Made by a program: the position numbers and the translations under genes. The notes beneath the pieces were generated by a model. The model was not told the DNA's origin, did no database searches, and saw only the letters and a program-made list of their open reading frames with translations. Shown here piece by piece: positions 1 through 7,899 of a stretch of 64,000 nucleotides of DNA. Positions within the stretch are counted from its first letter, which is position 1, and every line of letters begins with the position of its first letter. This DNA is from a virus, in IMG/VR virus record IMGVR_UViG_3300045999_010033, positions 64,001-128,000 of that record; one strand, written 5' to 3'.

Positions 1-211
1 TGGAGCCGCGTAAGAACCACAGAAGTTCGGTCACCATTGTTTTCCATGCCATCTTCTTTGTAGTGAGAAGTGGAAATCCATCCTTCATAGAATGACGTAT
101 GGTTCTACCAAATACTGATTTAGTTCCAGTACCGGTACGATCTCCTTTAGTGTATCCGTTTTGTAATATGTCTTTGACTAGATCTAAGTATTGTTGCTCT
201 ATGTTACTCAT
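1..211 (-). CDS. thyA: Thymidylate synthase ThyA, N-terminal part (cut by window edge)
   Basis: Reading the minus strand from an ATG at 211 gives about 70 residues that match the start of thymidylate synthase: [16 protein letters not shown], then [23 protein letters not shown] and ELLWFLRG, in the order of the ThyA family. ThyA methylates dUMP to dTMP using methylene-tetrahydrofolate. The catalytic Cys and the rest of the protein lie outside the window. The gene follows the small genes at 225-651 with a 13-base gap. Its presence matters because a second, divergent TS-fold protein lies at 42507-43205, and that one therefore need not supply dTMP. Confidence 0.93.
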   Translation of the reverse strand, partial: MSNIEQQYLDLVKDILQNGYTKGDRTGTGTKSVFGRTIRHSMKDGFPLLTTKKMAWKTMVTELLWFLRGS

Positions 212-224
212 TTCATTTTGTTTA

Positions 225-452
225 TTAATCTAATACTTCTATTTGTGTTTTACCGCATTTCAAACAGATCCTTTCTTGAACTTCTTCCACATAATCAATA
301 CTTTGTCCTGTTTTAAAGTTAAATTGTCTGCGTTCTCTATCATATCTTTTCCATTTGGTCCATTTATGAAAAAGGAAACAAGAACTCTTTTTCTCATTGT
401 TAAATGTTTGTGCGGTTGTAAACCCAGTCATCATATATTCTGTGTTAGACAT
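225..452 (-). CDS. Small hypothetical protein with a CxxC knuckle
   Basis: A 75-residue protein, basic in the middle ([16 protein letters not shown]), with one CLKCGK motif near the C-terminus that could be half of a zinc site. I do not recognise a family. It overlaps the end of the upstream gene by 8 bases (ATG at 452, preceding stop at 445) and is followed closely by thyA, so it is part of the leftmost operon. Confidence 0.6.
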   Translation of the reverse strand: MSNTEYMMTGFTTAQTFNNEKKSSCFLFHKWTKWKRYDRERRQFNFKTGQSIDYVEEVQERICLKCGKTQIEVLD

Positions 453-651
453 TTTCGTTTTGTTTTATTGACTTATAGTTGATATCAGCATCTTTGTCTA
501 CATAGGTTGTCGCTACACCATCGTTTTCATAAAGGTTATTGTTTTGTTGAGCCTTTAATATATCTTTGTAGTTTGTAAGTTTAGTAAACGTACCATACGA
601 ATCTTTTTCGTAAAATCCTTCTTCTAAGTAGTTACCAAATAGTAGTCCCAT
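445..651 (-). CDS. Small hypothetical protein
   Basis: A 68-residue protein beginning MGLLFGNYLEEGFYEKDSYG, rich in Asn, Asp and Tyr, with no transmembrane segment and no motif I recognise. It lies between two other short genes (3-base gap upstream, 8-base overlap downstream). That spacing is the main support that it is translated. Confidence 0.55.
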   Translation of the reverse strand: MGLLFGNYLEEGFYEKDSYGTFTKLTNYKDILKAQQNNNLYENDGVATTYVDKDADINYKSIKQNENV

Positions 652-654
652 ATG

Positions 655-807
655 TTATTCATTTTCGTTTTGTTTTGACATTTGATTTACAACATCATCA
701 ATACTTTTTATCCATGCACCAATGATATCACGGAAATTAAATATTGACATATGAGCATCCCATATTTCTTTTGGTATTTCTACTTTAATGATCCTTTTGT
801 TATTCAT
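655..807 (-). CDS. Small hypothetical protein, 50 residues
   Basis: The minus strand from an ATG at 807 to a TAA at 655-657 encodes 50 residues beginning MNNKRIIKVEIPKEIWDAHM and ending SKQNENE. It overlaps the stop of the gene at 800-1246 by 8 bases and ends 3 bases before the next ATG, filling exactly what would otherwise be a 148-base hole in the operon. The start (basic strand, then IPKEIWDAHMSIFNF) has the look of a ribbon-helix-helix-like DNA-binding protein, but this is a weak impression. Confidence 0.55.
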   Translation of the reverse strand: MNNKRIIKVEIPKEIWDAHMSIFNFRDIIGAWIKSIDDVVNQMSKQNENE

Positions 808-1246
808 AAACCTTTATAGTTTCTCCGTTATAGATTACAGTGATTTCTTTTGTTGGTGTTGGTTGATAGTATGGGTTATCATAGTCTGGTAATTGTTCAG
901 GATTGAAAAATCTTTCCATACCAGTTTCATAGTTATTGTTGAACCAAATGTTATATCTTCTTTCTTCAGTTAACATTTGTTCTTCAATCTTTAAACCCCA
1001 CTTTTCGGAGAACTCTTGGTCGGTTTTACATTTGTTGATGAACTCATCTTTTGTATAAGCTCTAAGATCATAAGCAAATGACGGATTAGTAGAAAAGTGT
1101 TCATAGAATCCATCAAATTCAACTAAGCATCCATCCATATAACCCGTAATTCTATCTAAGCCTGCTTGTACTCCTATAACTACATGACTCAAATATCCTC
1201 TATGATAAACCTCATCAATGATTTGGTTGTATCTTTCTTTACTCAT
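800..1246 (-). CDS. Hypothetical phage protein
   Basis: A 148-residue soluble, acidic protein (MSKERYNQIIDEVYHRGYLSHVVIG) with many aromatic residues and a C-terminal PTPTKEITVIYNGETIKVYE strand. I do not recognise a family. It starts 3 bases after the stop of the upstream gene at 1250, consistent with a polycistronic mRNA. Confidence 0.6.
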   Translation of the reverse strand: MSKERYNQIIDEVYHRGYLSHVVIGVQAGLDRITGYMDGCLVEFDGFYEHFSTNPSFAYDLRAYTKDEFINKCKTDQEFSEKWGLKIEEQMLTEERRYNIWFNNNYETGMERFFNPEQLPDYDNPYYQPTPTKEITVIYNGETIKVYE

Positions 1247-1249
1247 AAC

Positions 1250-1795
1250 TTAATATCTTTCATAGTAATCAAATACTTCCTCTAATTGAGAAGGATCTTT
1301 AACCCACATAATCCAATCATCTTTCTCTATTTCTTCCTCTATTACATCAACATAGAATGTTTTTGGAGTAAATGGAAATCCTTTAATCCTTACTCTTATT
1401 TGATTCGTACTATTGATTGCATCCTCTCTTGTTAGATATAGCGGGCCTGTCCAAGTTGTACCATTTGGGCATCTCTTTACTATTGCGGTATTATAGGTGC
1501 ACGTTCCATCCGCGTATTTGAATACCGCACTATATCTTTTATTTTGAAGTACATCATCAAATACGTTTGCCCATTCATCATCCGTTCCTTGTACAGGAGA
1601 TAGTGGTTCAAATTTAGCAAGTTTACTAAAAATATGAATAACTCCAGCTGCCGACATCCCGGAGTGCCCTTGTTTGGAAAATACTTCGATTAATTCCATA
1701 ACGGCGTTTCCCGTCATTCCTTCATAGAAATCTCCTTCCTTCGAGAATAGTCCTGCTAATTCTAATTCTGATTTTGCGTGTTCTATTAGTGACAT
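1250..1795 (-). CDS. Conserved phage hypothetical protein
   Basis: A 181-residue protein. Its N-terminal half contains GHSGMSAAGVIHIFSKLAKF followed by PLSPVQGTDDEWANV. I recall this as the pattern of a small protein family widespread in tailed phages and of unknown function (recollection, not a search). The C-terminal half is beta-rich with basic and aromatic patches. It starts 3 bases after the stop codon of the upstream gene. Confidence 0.65.
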   Translation of the reverse strand: MSLIEHAKSELELAGLFSKEGDFYEGMTGNAVMELIEVFSKQGHSGMSAAGVIHIFSKLAKFEPLSPVQGTDDEWANVFDDVLQNKRYSAVFKYADGTCTYNTAIVKRCPNGTTWTGPLYLTREDAINSTNQIRVRIKGFPFTPKTFYVDVIEEEIEKDDWIMWVKDPSQLEEVFDYYERY

Positions 1796-1798
1796 ATA

Positions 1799-2284
1799 TT
1801 ATTTTATTTGTTTTGCTACGTTTTCAAGTGATGCCCAATGTCCAGAAGATTTTGATGATAGTACACCTGCCGCTATACCTTTTCCTCGTGATTGAGTAGT
1901 TCCAACATATATGTTTGTTTTGGGGATATCCGAACCTTCAATGGCTGCTGATAGTTTTGGATTTGGTGCGTATGGTTCTATTATCCATATACGATTTGGA
2001 TCTATTGATTTTCTTTTTAGTATTTGTACCGCGTGTCTACAACCTGCACTAAACAATACCACTTTGGCACTTTTGTTTTTAGTTATTGCGTTTATTATTT
2101 CATTTGAGTTATCATTGTATCTGAACGCCATAACGGATTTATCTTTGCCGAATCCACTTTTGAATATGGTAACTTGCTCATTTAAAGATTTATACCCTGC
2201 TCCATCTAATCCGCCAACGAATATGACATCTATTGGTTGAAAAATGGTTTTGAAAAATAACGTTATAATTAATAGTATTTTCAT
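1799..2284 (-). CDS. Secreted or membrane-anchored protein, possibly alpha/beta-hydrolase-like
   Basis: A 161-residue protein with a hydrophobic N-terminus (KILLIITLFFKTIF) that could be a signal peptide or anchor. It then has a beta-strand and turn (IDVIFVGGLDGAGYKS) and, near the middle, VVLFSAGCRHA, which resembles the nucleophile elbow of alpha/beta hydrolases with Ser followed by Ala-Gly. A later His (SSGHWASL) could complete a triad. The lid and acid residues cannot be assigned by eye, so the hydrolase idea is tentative. If exported, it would act in the periplasm, for example on the envelope late in infection. Confidence 0.5.
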   Translation of the reverse strand: MKILLIITLFFKTIFQPIDVIFVGGLDGAGYKSLNEQVTIFKSGFGKDKSVMAFRYNDNSNEIINAITKNKSAKVVLFSAGCRHAVQILKRKSIDPNRIWIIEPYAPNPKLSAAIEGSDIPKTNIYVGTTQSRGKGIAAGVLSSKSSGHWASLENVAKQIK

Positions 2285-2297
2285 CTGCTTTTATTAA

Positions 2298-2492
2298 TCA
2301 TATGGGTTCATCACTTTTATTAAGCGAACTGCTGATTGTGTGATGTAGTGGCATATATAAAGCATAAATCCCAACCGCTTCGAAGAAGTTTAGGTCGGGA
2401 ATTATATCTATAATCTTTGTAAAATAAGAAATAGCGAGTCCGATAATGGATGTAACGAAGATTACTTGTAGTGCAATTGATATTCCTTTCAT
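2298..2492 (-). CDS. Small membrane protein with two hydrophobic segments
   Basis: A 64-residue protein with one strong transmembrane segment (residues about 5-24, ISIALQVIFVTSIIGLAISYF) and a second, weaker hydrophobic stretch (about 38-52, EAVGIYALYMPLHH), ending in a charged tail. The size and topology are compatible with a holin-like protein, but no other lysis gene was identified beside it. It is the first gene after the promoter-like site at 2516-2546. Confidence 0.55.
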   Translation of the reverse strand: MKGISIALQVIFVTSIIGLAISYFTKIIDIIPDLNFFEAVGIYALYMPLHHTISSSLNKSDEPI

Positions 2493-2515
2493 TTTATATT
2501 GTTTTGTTATTGCAA

Positions 2516-2546
2516 CAATATACGAAAGATTTAGGAATATTCCAAA
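2516..2546 (-). promoter_or_regulatory. Promoter-like site, Bacteroidetes type
   Basis: On the minus strand, TTTG at 2543-2546 is followed after exactly 20 bases by TATATTG at 2516-2522. The -33 box is extended as TTTGGAATATTCC and the bases before the -7 box are TTTCG, as at other sites in this window. It lies between the ParB-like gene and the membrane-protein ATG at 2492. Confidence 0.65.
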
Positions 2547-2548
2547 TT

Positions 2549-3559
2549 TTATTTTGTAATTGGTTGCGGGCCTCCTGCTGCACCGGTATCTGCTGCTTTT
2601 GCACGGATACCCATATCCTCTGCGAATTTGTTTGAACGTTTAACCAATGGAACAATAGGTTCATCAATTACCCTAACGTTCATAGAAATAGGTTTATCTG
2701 GATGTGCCGCGTTATGTGCAACAACCGCTGCCCAACGATGGTGTCCATCCAATACATACCCATCATTCGATATGTAAATAGGTGCAGTTATCTTAGCGTA
2801 TGCAGGATGGTCTGGGTTGTCAAGTACTTTACTCATTCCTGCCACTTTCACTCCAACCAATTCAGATTGTGTTGCTTTCAATCTGTCAGGTGGAACCGCC
2901 ATAGGTTTAGATACTTTGATACCTTTTTTGTTCAACATTTCTTTGAAAAACTCTTCGGTATCTGCTTCACCCGATTCATCCTTTGGAAGTTTATCAGCGG
3001 GCGAACCTGCTACCGGTGTTCCTTTAAATTGGGGCATATCTGCTCTTGGAATACCTTTGTTATCATCACAATAAAGGTTTGTTCCGGGAATACTCACCTG
3101 ACATAGATTGAAGTTTGGTGCTTTTTCTCCTTTCTCTTTTGCTTGCTTACCTAGCTCTGCAAGTTTATCTATGATGGTAGATATCTGCTGCCTTTCTATA
3201 TTAGAAACATCATCCAATCCTTTTTTAGATGTGTCTATTCCTGGTATCAATGATTTCAATTTTGTATCATCAATACCAGTTGTAGAAGTTTTTTCCGCAG
3301 AGCTCTTGAAATCAATATTTGAAGATTTTCCTGCAGGCGTTTGTGGAGTCGCAGTAGTATTTACTTTTGTAGTTTTATCTTTTTTGGAAGGTAATTTGCC
3401 GCCGTTTTTTTCTTTGGCAGTTTCTACTTCATCCGGAGTAGGTTTGTCATGAATATCTGGATTGAACGTTTTAACTTTATAAACGTTTCCTGTTTTCTTA
3501 TTTTTTACAATATCATCCTCATTGATGATATTGTAAAGCTTTCTTTCAATTTTATTCAT
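2549..3559 (-). CDS. Protein with C-terminal ParB-like domain
   Basis: A 336-residue protein. The first half is low-complexity and lysine/threonine/proline rich. The C-terminal third carries VLDGHHRWAAV (residues about 270-279), the signature of ParB/sulfiredoxin-like nucleotide-binding folds, after a strand (PIYISNDGY) in the expected place. Such domains bind CTP or ATP or act as small nucleases, and occur in phage proteins as well as in plasmid partition. No parA partner or parS-like repeat was seen nearby, so partition is not implied. Its start codon shares one base with the stop of the upstream 39-residue gene. Confidence 0.7.
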   Translation of the reverse strand: MNKIERKLYNIINEDDIVKNKKTGNVYKVKTFNPDIHDKPTPDEVETAKEKNGGKLPSKKDKTTKVNTTATPQTPAGKSSNIDFKSSAEKTSTTGIDDTKLKSLIPGIDTSKKGLDDVSNIERQQISTIIDKLAELGKQAKEKGEKAPNFNLCQVSIPGTNLYCDDNKGIPRADMPQFKGTPVAGSPADKLPKDESGEADTEEFFKEMLNKKGIKVSKPMAVPPDRLKATQSELVGVKVAGMSKVLDNPDHPAYAKITAPIYISNDGYVLDGHHRWAAVVAHNAAHPDKPISMNVRVIDEPIVPLVKRSNKFAEDMGIRAKAADTGAAGGPQPITK

Positions 3560-3678
3560 TACCCTTGCCCTCTGTAGTTTTTTTCTTTACGATTGTGCTT
3601 ATTAAAACTCTTTTGAGATTTTCCACGTTTTCTTTTACCGAATGAAATTTTCCTACTATCAGATGAAACTTTTGCCAT
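3559..3678 (-). CDS. Very basic 39-residue protein
   Basis: The minus strand from an ATG at 3678 to a TAA at 3559-3561 encodes 39 residues (MAKVSSDSRKISFGKRKRGK then SQKSFNKHNRKEKNYRGQG). It fits exactly between its neighbours, sharing a TAATG junction on both sides, which strongly suggests translation. About 40 percent of the residues are Lys or Arg, so it probably binds nucleic acid or a capsid-internal partner. Confidence 0.6.
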   Translation of the reverse strand: MAKVSSDSRKISFGKRKRGKSQKSFNKHNRKEKNYRGQG

Positions 3679-3890
3679 TATTTTGTTACTTTTTTAGTTG
3701 AACGTTTTTTAGGCACTTCCGTTGTAACTGCATCCGTTATTTGTGTTTCTACTACTTCTTTTTTAGGAGCCTTTACAATCTTTAGTGGCGTTTCTTTAGC
3801 CGCTTCAAGCACTGCTTTATCAATAGTAATTGGTAACTCTTTGTGTTGCTGCTTTTTGAATAAATTTTTAATAAACGAAAATAGTCCCAT
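3678..3890 (-). CDS. Small lysine-rich protein with amphipathic N-terminus
   Basis: A 70-residue protein. The N-terminus MGLLFSFIKNLFKKQ-like segment (as written MGLFSFIKNLFKK) is an amphipathic, possibly membrane-attached helix. The rest is Lys/Thr/Val rich and ends KKRSTKKVTK. No family is recognised. It lies downstream of the lipoprotein gene with a 34-base AT-rich gap that contains the sequence ATATTTATAT. Confidence 0.5.
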   Translation of the reverse strand: MGLFSFIKNLFKKQQHKELPITIDKAVLEAAKETPLKIVKAPKKEVVETQITDAVTTEVPKKRSTKKVTK

Positions 3891-3924
3891 TTTGTTTTAG
3901 TTTAATATAAATATATAAAAGTTG

Positions 3925-5127
3925 TTAAAATCCTTTATTTGGAAAGCGAGTCCATCCATTTATCCAAATAGGTTTTGAAAATATTTCCATTTCGGATTTT
4001 GTATAAACGACCTCTTTACTTCCTTGTGAAATTGATTTGGTCTTCATTTCAGATGCCGTAAATAAGGCCGAAGTTGACCTGAAATTCAATAGTGGATCGT
4101 ATGCTTGAACTTCATTGTTTTCAAATTTAGAAACACCATCCTTATAAGATTGTGCCGTTTCATTTGATTCAATACTAAAACCACCTTTTTGGTATCCCAA
4201 AATTTTTGAATTGGTTATAGTGAATCGAGTTGCTCTTCTCCATCTTAATCCTAAATTATGGTTTGGTAGGGCGGTTGCATCAAATGGACCGACTAATATC
4301 ATACCTATTAATTTAGGATGTGTAAATGGTTGTGCGGATGAACCCGTTCCATCGTTATCACATTCCACACCATTTCCGGCATCACCATTATCTACAAATT
4401 TTGGGTCTCTTTTTGCTACACCACTTTCAATTGTACCACAATATCCGAAATCAAAATCAAAATCATCATCGGCGGTTGCATATGCATATAGGTTTTTACA
4501 ATTAACAGTACCACCGAAAAATTCAAAAGCATCATCGTTTGCGTAAACCGTTTGCACATTTTCGATGATAGTCCCACTACCTACACCGCCGAGAGTCAAT
4601 CCATTTATTTCCGAATTGGGCATTGCTGCAATACCGGCGTATTCAATTCGGACATACTTTAGAATCCCACTATTGTCTGCATCATTCGTTCCACCATACG
4701 GTCTTCCGATTCCGCCTTCGATTGTAGGTTCAGTAGAGCGGTTTGTTGTTGCTTTACCTAAAATTACAACGCCACCCCAATCGCCGGGTGCTCTTTCTCC
4801 TACGGGTTTGCCCGAAGTGAATACAATCGGTTTTTGGGCCGTTCCTTCTGCTATGATTTGTGCGCCCCTTTCAACAATCAATGCACCTTTTTCTGCTATA
4901 TCGGATACTATGGTAGTACCTGGTTGAATAACCAGTTTTGCTCCATCGGTCACATACACATATCCTTTTAGAGTCCAAGTTTTGTCGGATGTCAATGTAA
5001 TCGTGGTATTGATATTTCCATTCAATGTGGTCGATGTAGGAACATTTGGGGGTGGGTCTCCTCCTCCCAATTCTTTTTTACATCCAAATAATACGATAAT
5101 ACAAATACCTAAAAGTAAATTTTTCAT
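3925..5127 (-). CDS. Outer-membrane lipoprotein with beta-helix-like body, partner of the TonB receptor
   Basis: A 400-residue protein with a lipoprotein signal (IIVLFGC, lipidated Cys at residue 16, followed by KKELGGGDPPP). The body has repeated short strands typical of a right-handed beta-helix, such as GAKLVIQPGTTI, GALIVERGAQI and PGDWGGVVILGKA. This lipoprotein type is common in Bacteroidetes genomes. The ATG overlaps the stop of the upstream TonB-dependent receptor (ATGA), so the two are co-translated, like other receptor/lipoprotein pairs where the lipoprotein caps the receptor and helps capture substrate. Location is expected to be the outer membrane of the infected host. The substrate cannot be told from sequence. 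Confidence 0.8.
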   Translation of the reverse strand: MKNLLLGICIIVLFGCKKELGGGDPPPNVPTSTTLNGNINTTITLTSDKTWTLKGYVYVTDGAKLVIQPGTTIVSDIAEKGALIVERGAQIIAEGTAQKPIVFTSGKPVGERAPGDWGGVVILGKATTNRSTEPTIEGGIGRPYGGTNDADNSGILKYVRIEYAGIAAMPNSEINGLTLGGVGSGTIIENVQTVYANDDAFEFFGGTVNCKNLYAYATADDDFDFDFGYCGTIESGVAKRDPKFVDNGDAGNGVECDNDGTGSSAQPFTHPKLIGMILVGPFDATALPNHNLGLRWRRATRFTITNSKILGYQKGGFSIESNETAQSYKDGVSKFENNEVQAYDPLLNFRSTSALFTASEMKTKSISQGSKEVVYTKSEMEIFSKPIWINGWTRFPNKGF

Positions 5128-7376
5128 AATTTCAAATTTAATGTCAATGAAACGGTTTGTTCGTTGTTTGTTTTTATTAGATTCCTTTTTGTTTGTAACT
5201 TTTGATAATAAACCGATGGTTGTGCTAATATATCACCTATTGCCAATTTAATATCACCTCGTTTGATTTTGCGAAGAAACACTACATCAATAACATCCCT
5301 AGCGTTTTCAAAAATATCTGCGTATCCCTGAAATCCTACTGCTGATATTCTATCTCCAACTCGATTGTAAGATATGTTAAGTGTGTTTTGTTTTCTTTTA
5401 ATGTTTACGCCTGAGTTTATTACATAGTTTGATTGTCCCTGCAATTGTCTTTTTATTTTATTCACATTTACTTCCGAGTTCATAAGAGATGCATTTGTGT
5501 ACACATCTAACCAATCTTTTATTTTCTTCCGAACCTCAACCTCTACTCCAAAAAGTGTAGCCCGATTAGGGTTGGTGTATGTAAGTAAAAGATTAGAAGG
5601 AACTGAACCATCTGCTACAATTTGTTCAATTGGTTTTAGAAAATATTTACCAAATGCCGAAACGGATACACTTTGATTATCTGATATGTAATTCTCCCAT
5701 TTAAGGTCAATGTTATAGATGTCCGATTTTTCTAAATTTGAATTACCCAATATTTGTGCATTCCTTACAAAATCATAATAAGCAAAATTGGCTACCTCTC
5801 TAAATTCAGGCCTGGCTAATGTTTTACTTACCGAAAACCTATACTTTGTTTTCTCTAAATTGTAAGAAAGGTTTACCGATGGGAGTAGGTCTAAATAGTT
5901 TCTATCTACAGTTATCGGTGTACCACTAAAATCGGATGTATTTACTTTGAATGTATTATATTCGGTTCTTAGACCGGTATTGAGTTTCCATTTACCCCAA
6001 GTATTATCATACATCGCATATCCACTTGCTAAGTCAAAATCGGAATTGTATTTATCGGTATTGTTTGTAATTTCATCCAACATATCGGAAGCAGTATATC
6101 TAAATACTCTGGCTTTAAATTCTCTAAACTTTTTAGTATATCCTGCTCCTACTTTAACCCTACCAAAATCTTTATTAAGATTTCCATTAAACGCGTTTTC
6201 ATCCATTATAGACCAAAACCGATATGTATCTCTCCAAGCGATAGTGTATGGTGTATTTACTCCTAATGATTTAGTTATAGGATTTACTCTATAATCCGGT
6301 TGCTCTCTGAATGTAAAATTATACCCTAAATTAAAGTCCCAATCTTTTACCTTTCCATCTAATTGAGAATTGATGATGAATGAGTTAATATGATTTGAAG
6401 CATTACTCAATACATTTTGTACATTATCATAATTATTGCCCACACGCGTAAGATATGAATCATCTTTTTGATAATTCAAAAGGGTCTTCCAACTATAACG
6501 ATTTTTTCCCAAATAAGTTAAATTCAGCAATCCATTGGCTTGAAGCCTTTTTGTGTATAAGGTATCTTTATAATCATATGCCAACTCCGTTGATGATTGG
6601 TAATCCGTTCTTTCAATATAGTTTAACCCATAGGAGTTTCTAATCGTTGAACTCAATATACCATTCCACTTACCTCGCTTATATCCGGCCGAAAAAGAAC
6701 CATTTAAGTTAGAAGGTGAAGTGAATCCTTTTGCAACTGGTGATTCTATCAACTTTGTGAATGCCCTTCTATCTCCATTTGAGCTAGTTCTGAATGCATA
6801 CGTGGATGGAAACCTTTGTGGGAACTCCGTTTCTCTTACTAAAGAGAATGATTTGAATGATGAAACCATTCCCAATCCACTACCTAATGATAGGTTAATG
6901 CTATTATCAAATACATCCTTTGTTGTAATTTGCACCAATCCTCCGGTCCAATCTCCAGGCAAATTAGCCGCAGCCGATTTGGCTATGATAATATTATCAA
7001 CCAACGACGTTGGAATAATATCAAACGAAAACGCCCTTCTATCGGGTTCGGTAGATGGCAGTAATGTTTTATTTAACATTGCGGAATTATATCTGTCTGC
7101 CAATCCCCTTACTAAAACAAACTTATCATTTTGTACCGTTACACCTGAAATTCTTTTTAATGCATCACTAACCGTCCTATCGGGTGTTTTCTTAATAAAT
7201 TCAATTGATAATCCATCTGATACTACATTTGAATTACGAATTGTTTTTATAACGGATATTTCTGTCGTTTTTTGTCCGGTAGTTTTAACTGATATTTCGG
7301 ATAGTGTTTTGTTGAAAACGGTATCCTGACATATTACTCCAATTGGTAGTAGTAGAAATAAAATTATGGATTTCAT
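5124..7376 (-). CDS. TonB-dependent outer-membrane receptor
   Basis: A 750-residue protein: signal peptide (residues 1-16, ending VICQ), then a plug domain with SVSDALKRISGV-type sequence (here TVSDALKRISGVTV) and the receptor motif FVLVRGLADRYNSAMLN, then LPGDWTGGLVQITTKD. About 550 residues of alternating beta-strands follow, ending VSLTLNLKL. This is the layout of TonB-dependent transporters without an N-terminal carboxypeptidase-like domain. These proteins import large scarce solutes (siderophores, cobalamin, glycans) using TonB energy, and they are also common phage receptors. It is full length, with no frameshift seen. It overlaps the following lipoprotein gene by 4 bases. A phage-borne copy is unusual. 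Confidence 0.9.
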   Translation of the reverse strand: MKSIILFLLLPIGVICQDTVFNKTLSEISVKTTGQKTTEISVIKTIRNSNVVSDGLSIEFIKKTPDRTVSDALKRISGVTVQNDKFVLVRGLADRYNSAMLNKTLLPSTEPDRRAFSFDIIPTSLVDNIIIAKSAAANLPGDWTGGLVQITTKDVFDNSINLSLGSGLGMVSSFKSFSLVRETEFPQRFPSTYAFRTSSNGDRRAFTKLIESPVAKGFTSPSNLNGSFSAGYKRGKWNGILSSTIRNSYGLNYIERTDYQSSTELAYDYKDTLYTKRLQANGLLNLTYLGKNRYSWKTLLNYQKDDSYLTRVGNNYDNVQNVLSNASNHINSFIINSQLDGKVKDWDFNLGYNFTFREQPDYRVNPITKSLGVNTPYTIAWRDTYRFWSIMDENAFNGNLNKDFGRVKVGAGYTKKFREFKARVFRYTASDMLDEITNNTDKYNSDFDLASGYAMYDNTWGKWKLNTGLRTEYNTFKVNTSDFSGTPITVDRNYLDLLPSVNLSYNLEKTKYRFSVSKTLARPEFREVANFAYYDFVRNAQILGNSNLEKSDIYNIDLKWENYISDNQSVSVSAFGKYFLKPIEQIVADGSVPSNLLLTYTNPNRATLFGVEVEVRKKIKDWLDVYTNASLMNSEVNVNKIKRQLQGQSNYVINSGVNIKRKQNTLNISYNRVGDRISAVGFQGYADIFENARDVIDVVFLRKIKRGDIKLAIGDILAQPSVYYQKLQTKRNLIKTNNEQTVSLTLNLKL

Positions 7377-7389
7377 AAATTGTTTTTGA

Positions 7390-7641
7390 TTAATCCTCTC
7401 CGTATAGTGAAAATCTTTTTACCGGTTTTTCAACTTCTTGCTCCATTACAACTTCAACTGTTCCTTTACGAGCATCCATATAAAAACGTGTTTCACCAGT
7501 TTGTTGATAGTGTCCTTCCAATGCATCTGTTAATGTTGGATAAACGGAAGAAGATTGGGCAGCATTTACTGCTACCCAACGGTCACCCGGCGGAACTCTT
7601 TTAAGGACAACTCGTTTTTCTTCTTTGATTTCTTTTTCCAT
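7390..7641 (-). CDS. Small hypothetical protein
   Basis: An 83-residue charged protein (MEKEIKEEKRVVLKRVPPGD) whose middle reads RWVAVNAAQSSSVYPTLTDALEGHY, followed by two beta-strands. There is no recognised family. It lies between the DUF4494-like gene (2 bases upstream) and the TonB receptor (13 bases downstream), in the unit that starts at the promoter-like site 7870-7899. Confidence 0.55.
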   Translation of the reverse strand: MEKEIKEEKRVVLKRVPPGDRWVAVNAAQSSSVYPTLTDALEGHYQQTGETRFYMDARKGTVEVVMEQEVEKPVKRFSLYGED

Positions 7642-7642
7642 A

Positions 7643-7849
7643 TCAGATTACTTCAAGTATTTTAGTGTCCGTTACTTTGGTTACTTCAAACTCATTTCTC
7701 ACACCCTCATCTCTGAACTTCTTTACAAGCTTTGCTTCTGCTTCCGTACAAGACATTGCATCAACGAGGTAAAGTTCTTTTACTTTTTTAATCTTTCCTT
7801 TTGCATCTTCGGTTTCCATTGCTACCGTAACTTGATAAAATTTTGTCAT
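7643..7849 (-). CDS. DUF4494-like protein
   Basis: A 68-residue protein whose pattern, YQVTVAMETEDAKGKIKKVK then ELYLVDAMSCTEAEAKLVKK, matches my recollection of DUF4494, a short family found mainly in Bacteroidetes and their phages. Function is unknown. It is the first gene downstream of the promoter-like site at 7870-7899 and is one of the better host-range indicators in the window. Confidence 0.7.
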   Translation of the reverse strand: MTKFYQVTVAMETEDAKGKIKKVKELYLVDAMSCTEAEAKLVKKFRDEGVRNEFEVTKVTDTKILEVI

Positions 7850-7869
7850 AACTTTTAATTTTGTTTACA

Positions 7870-7899
7870 CAATATACGAAATTTATTTAAGTAATCCAA
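7870..7899 (-). promoter_or_regulatory. Promoter-like site upstream of the receptor/lipoprotein unit
   Basis: On the minus strand, TTG at 7897-7899 is followed after 20 bases by TATATTG at 7870-7876, with TTTCG directly before the -7 box as at 2516. It overlaps the last codons of the kinase gene and would start the unit DUF4494, 83-residue protein, TonB receptor, lipoprotein. Confidence 0.55.
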
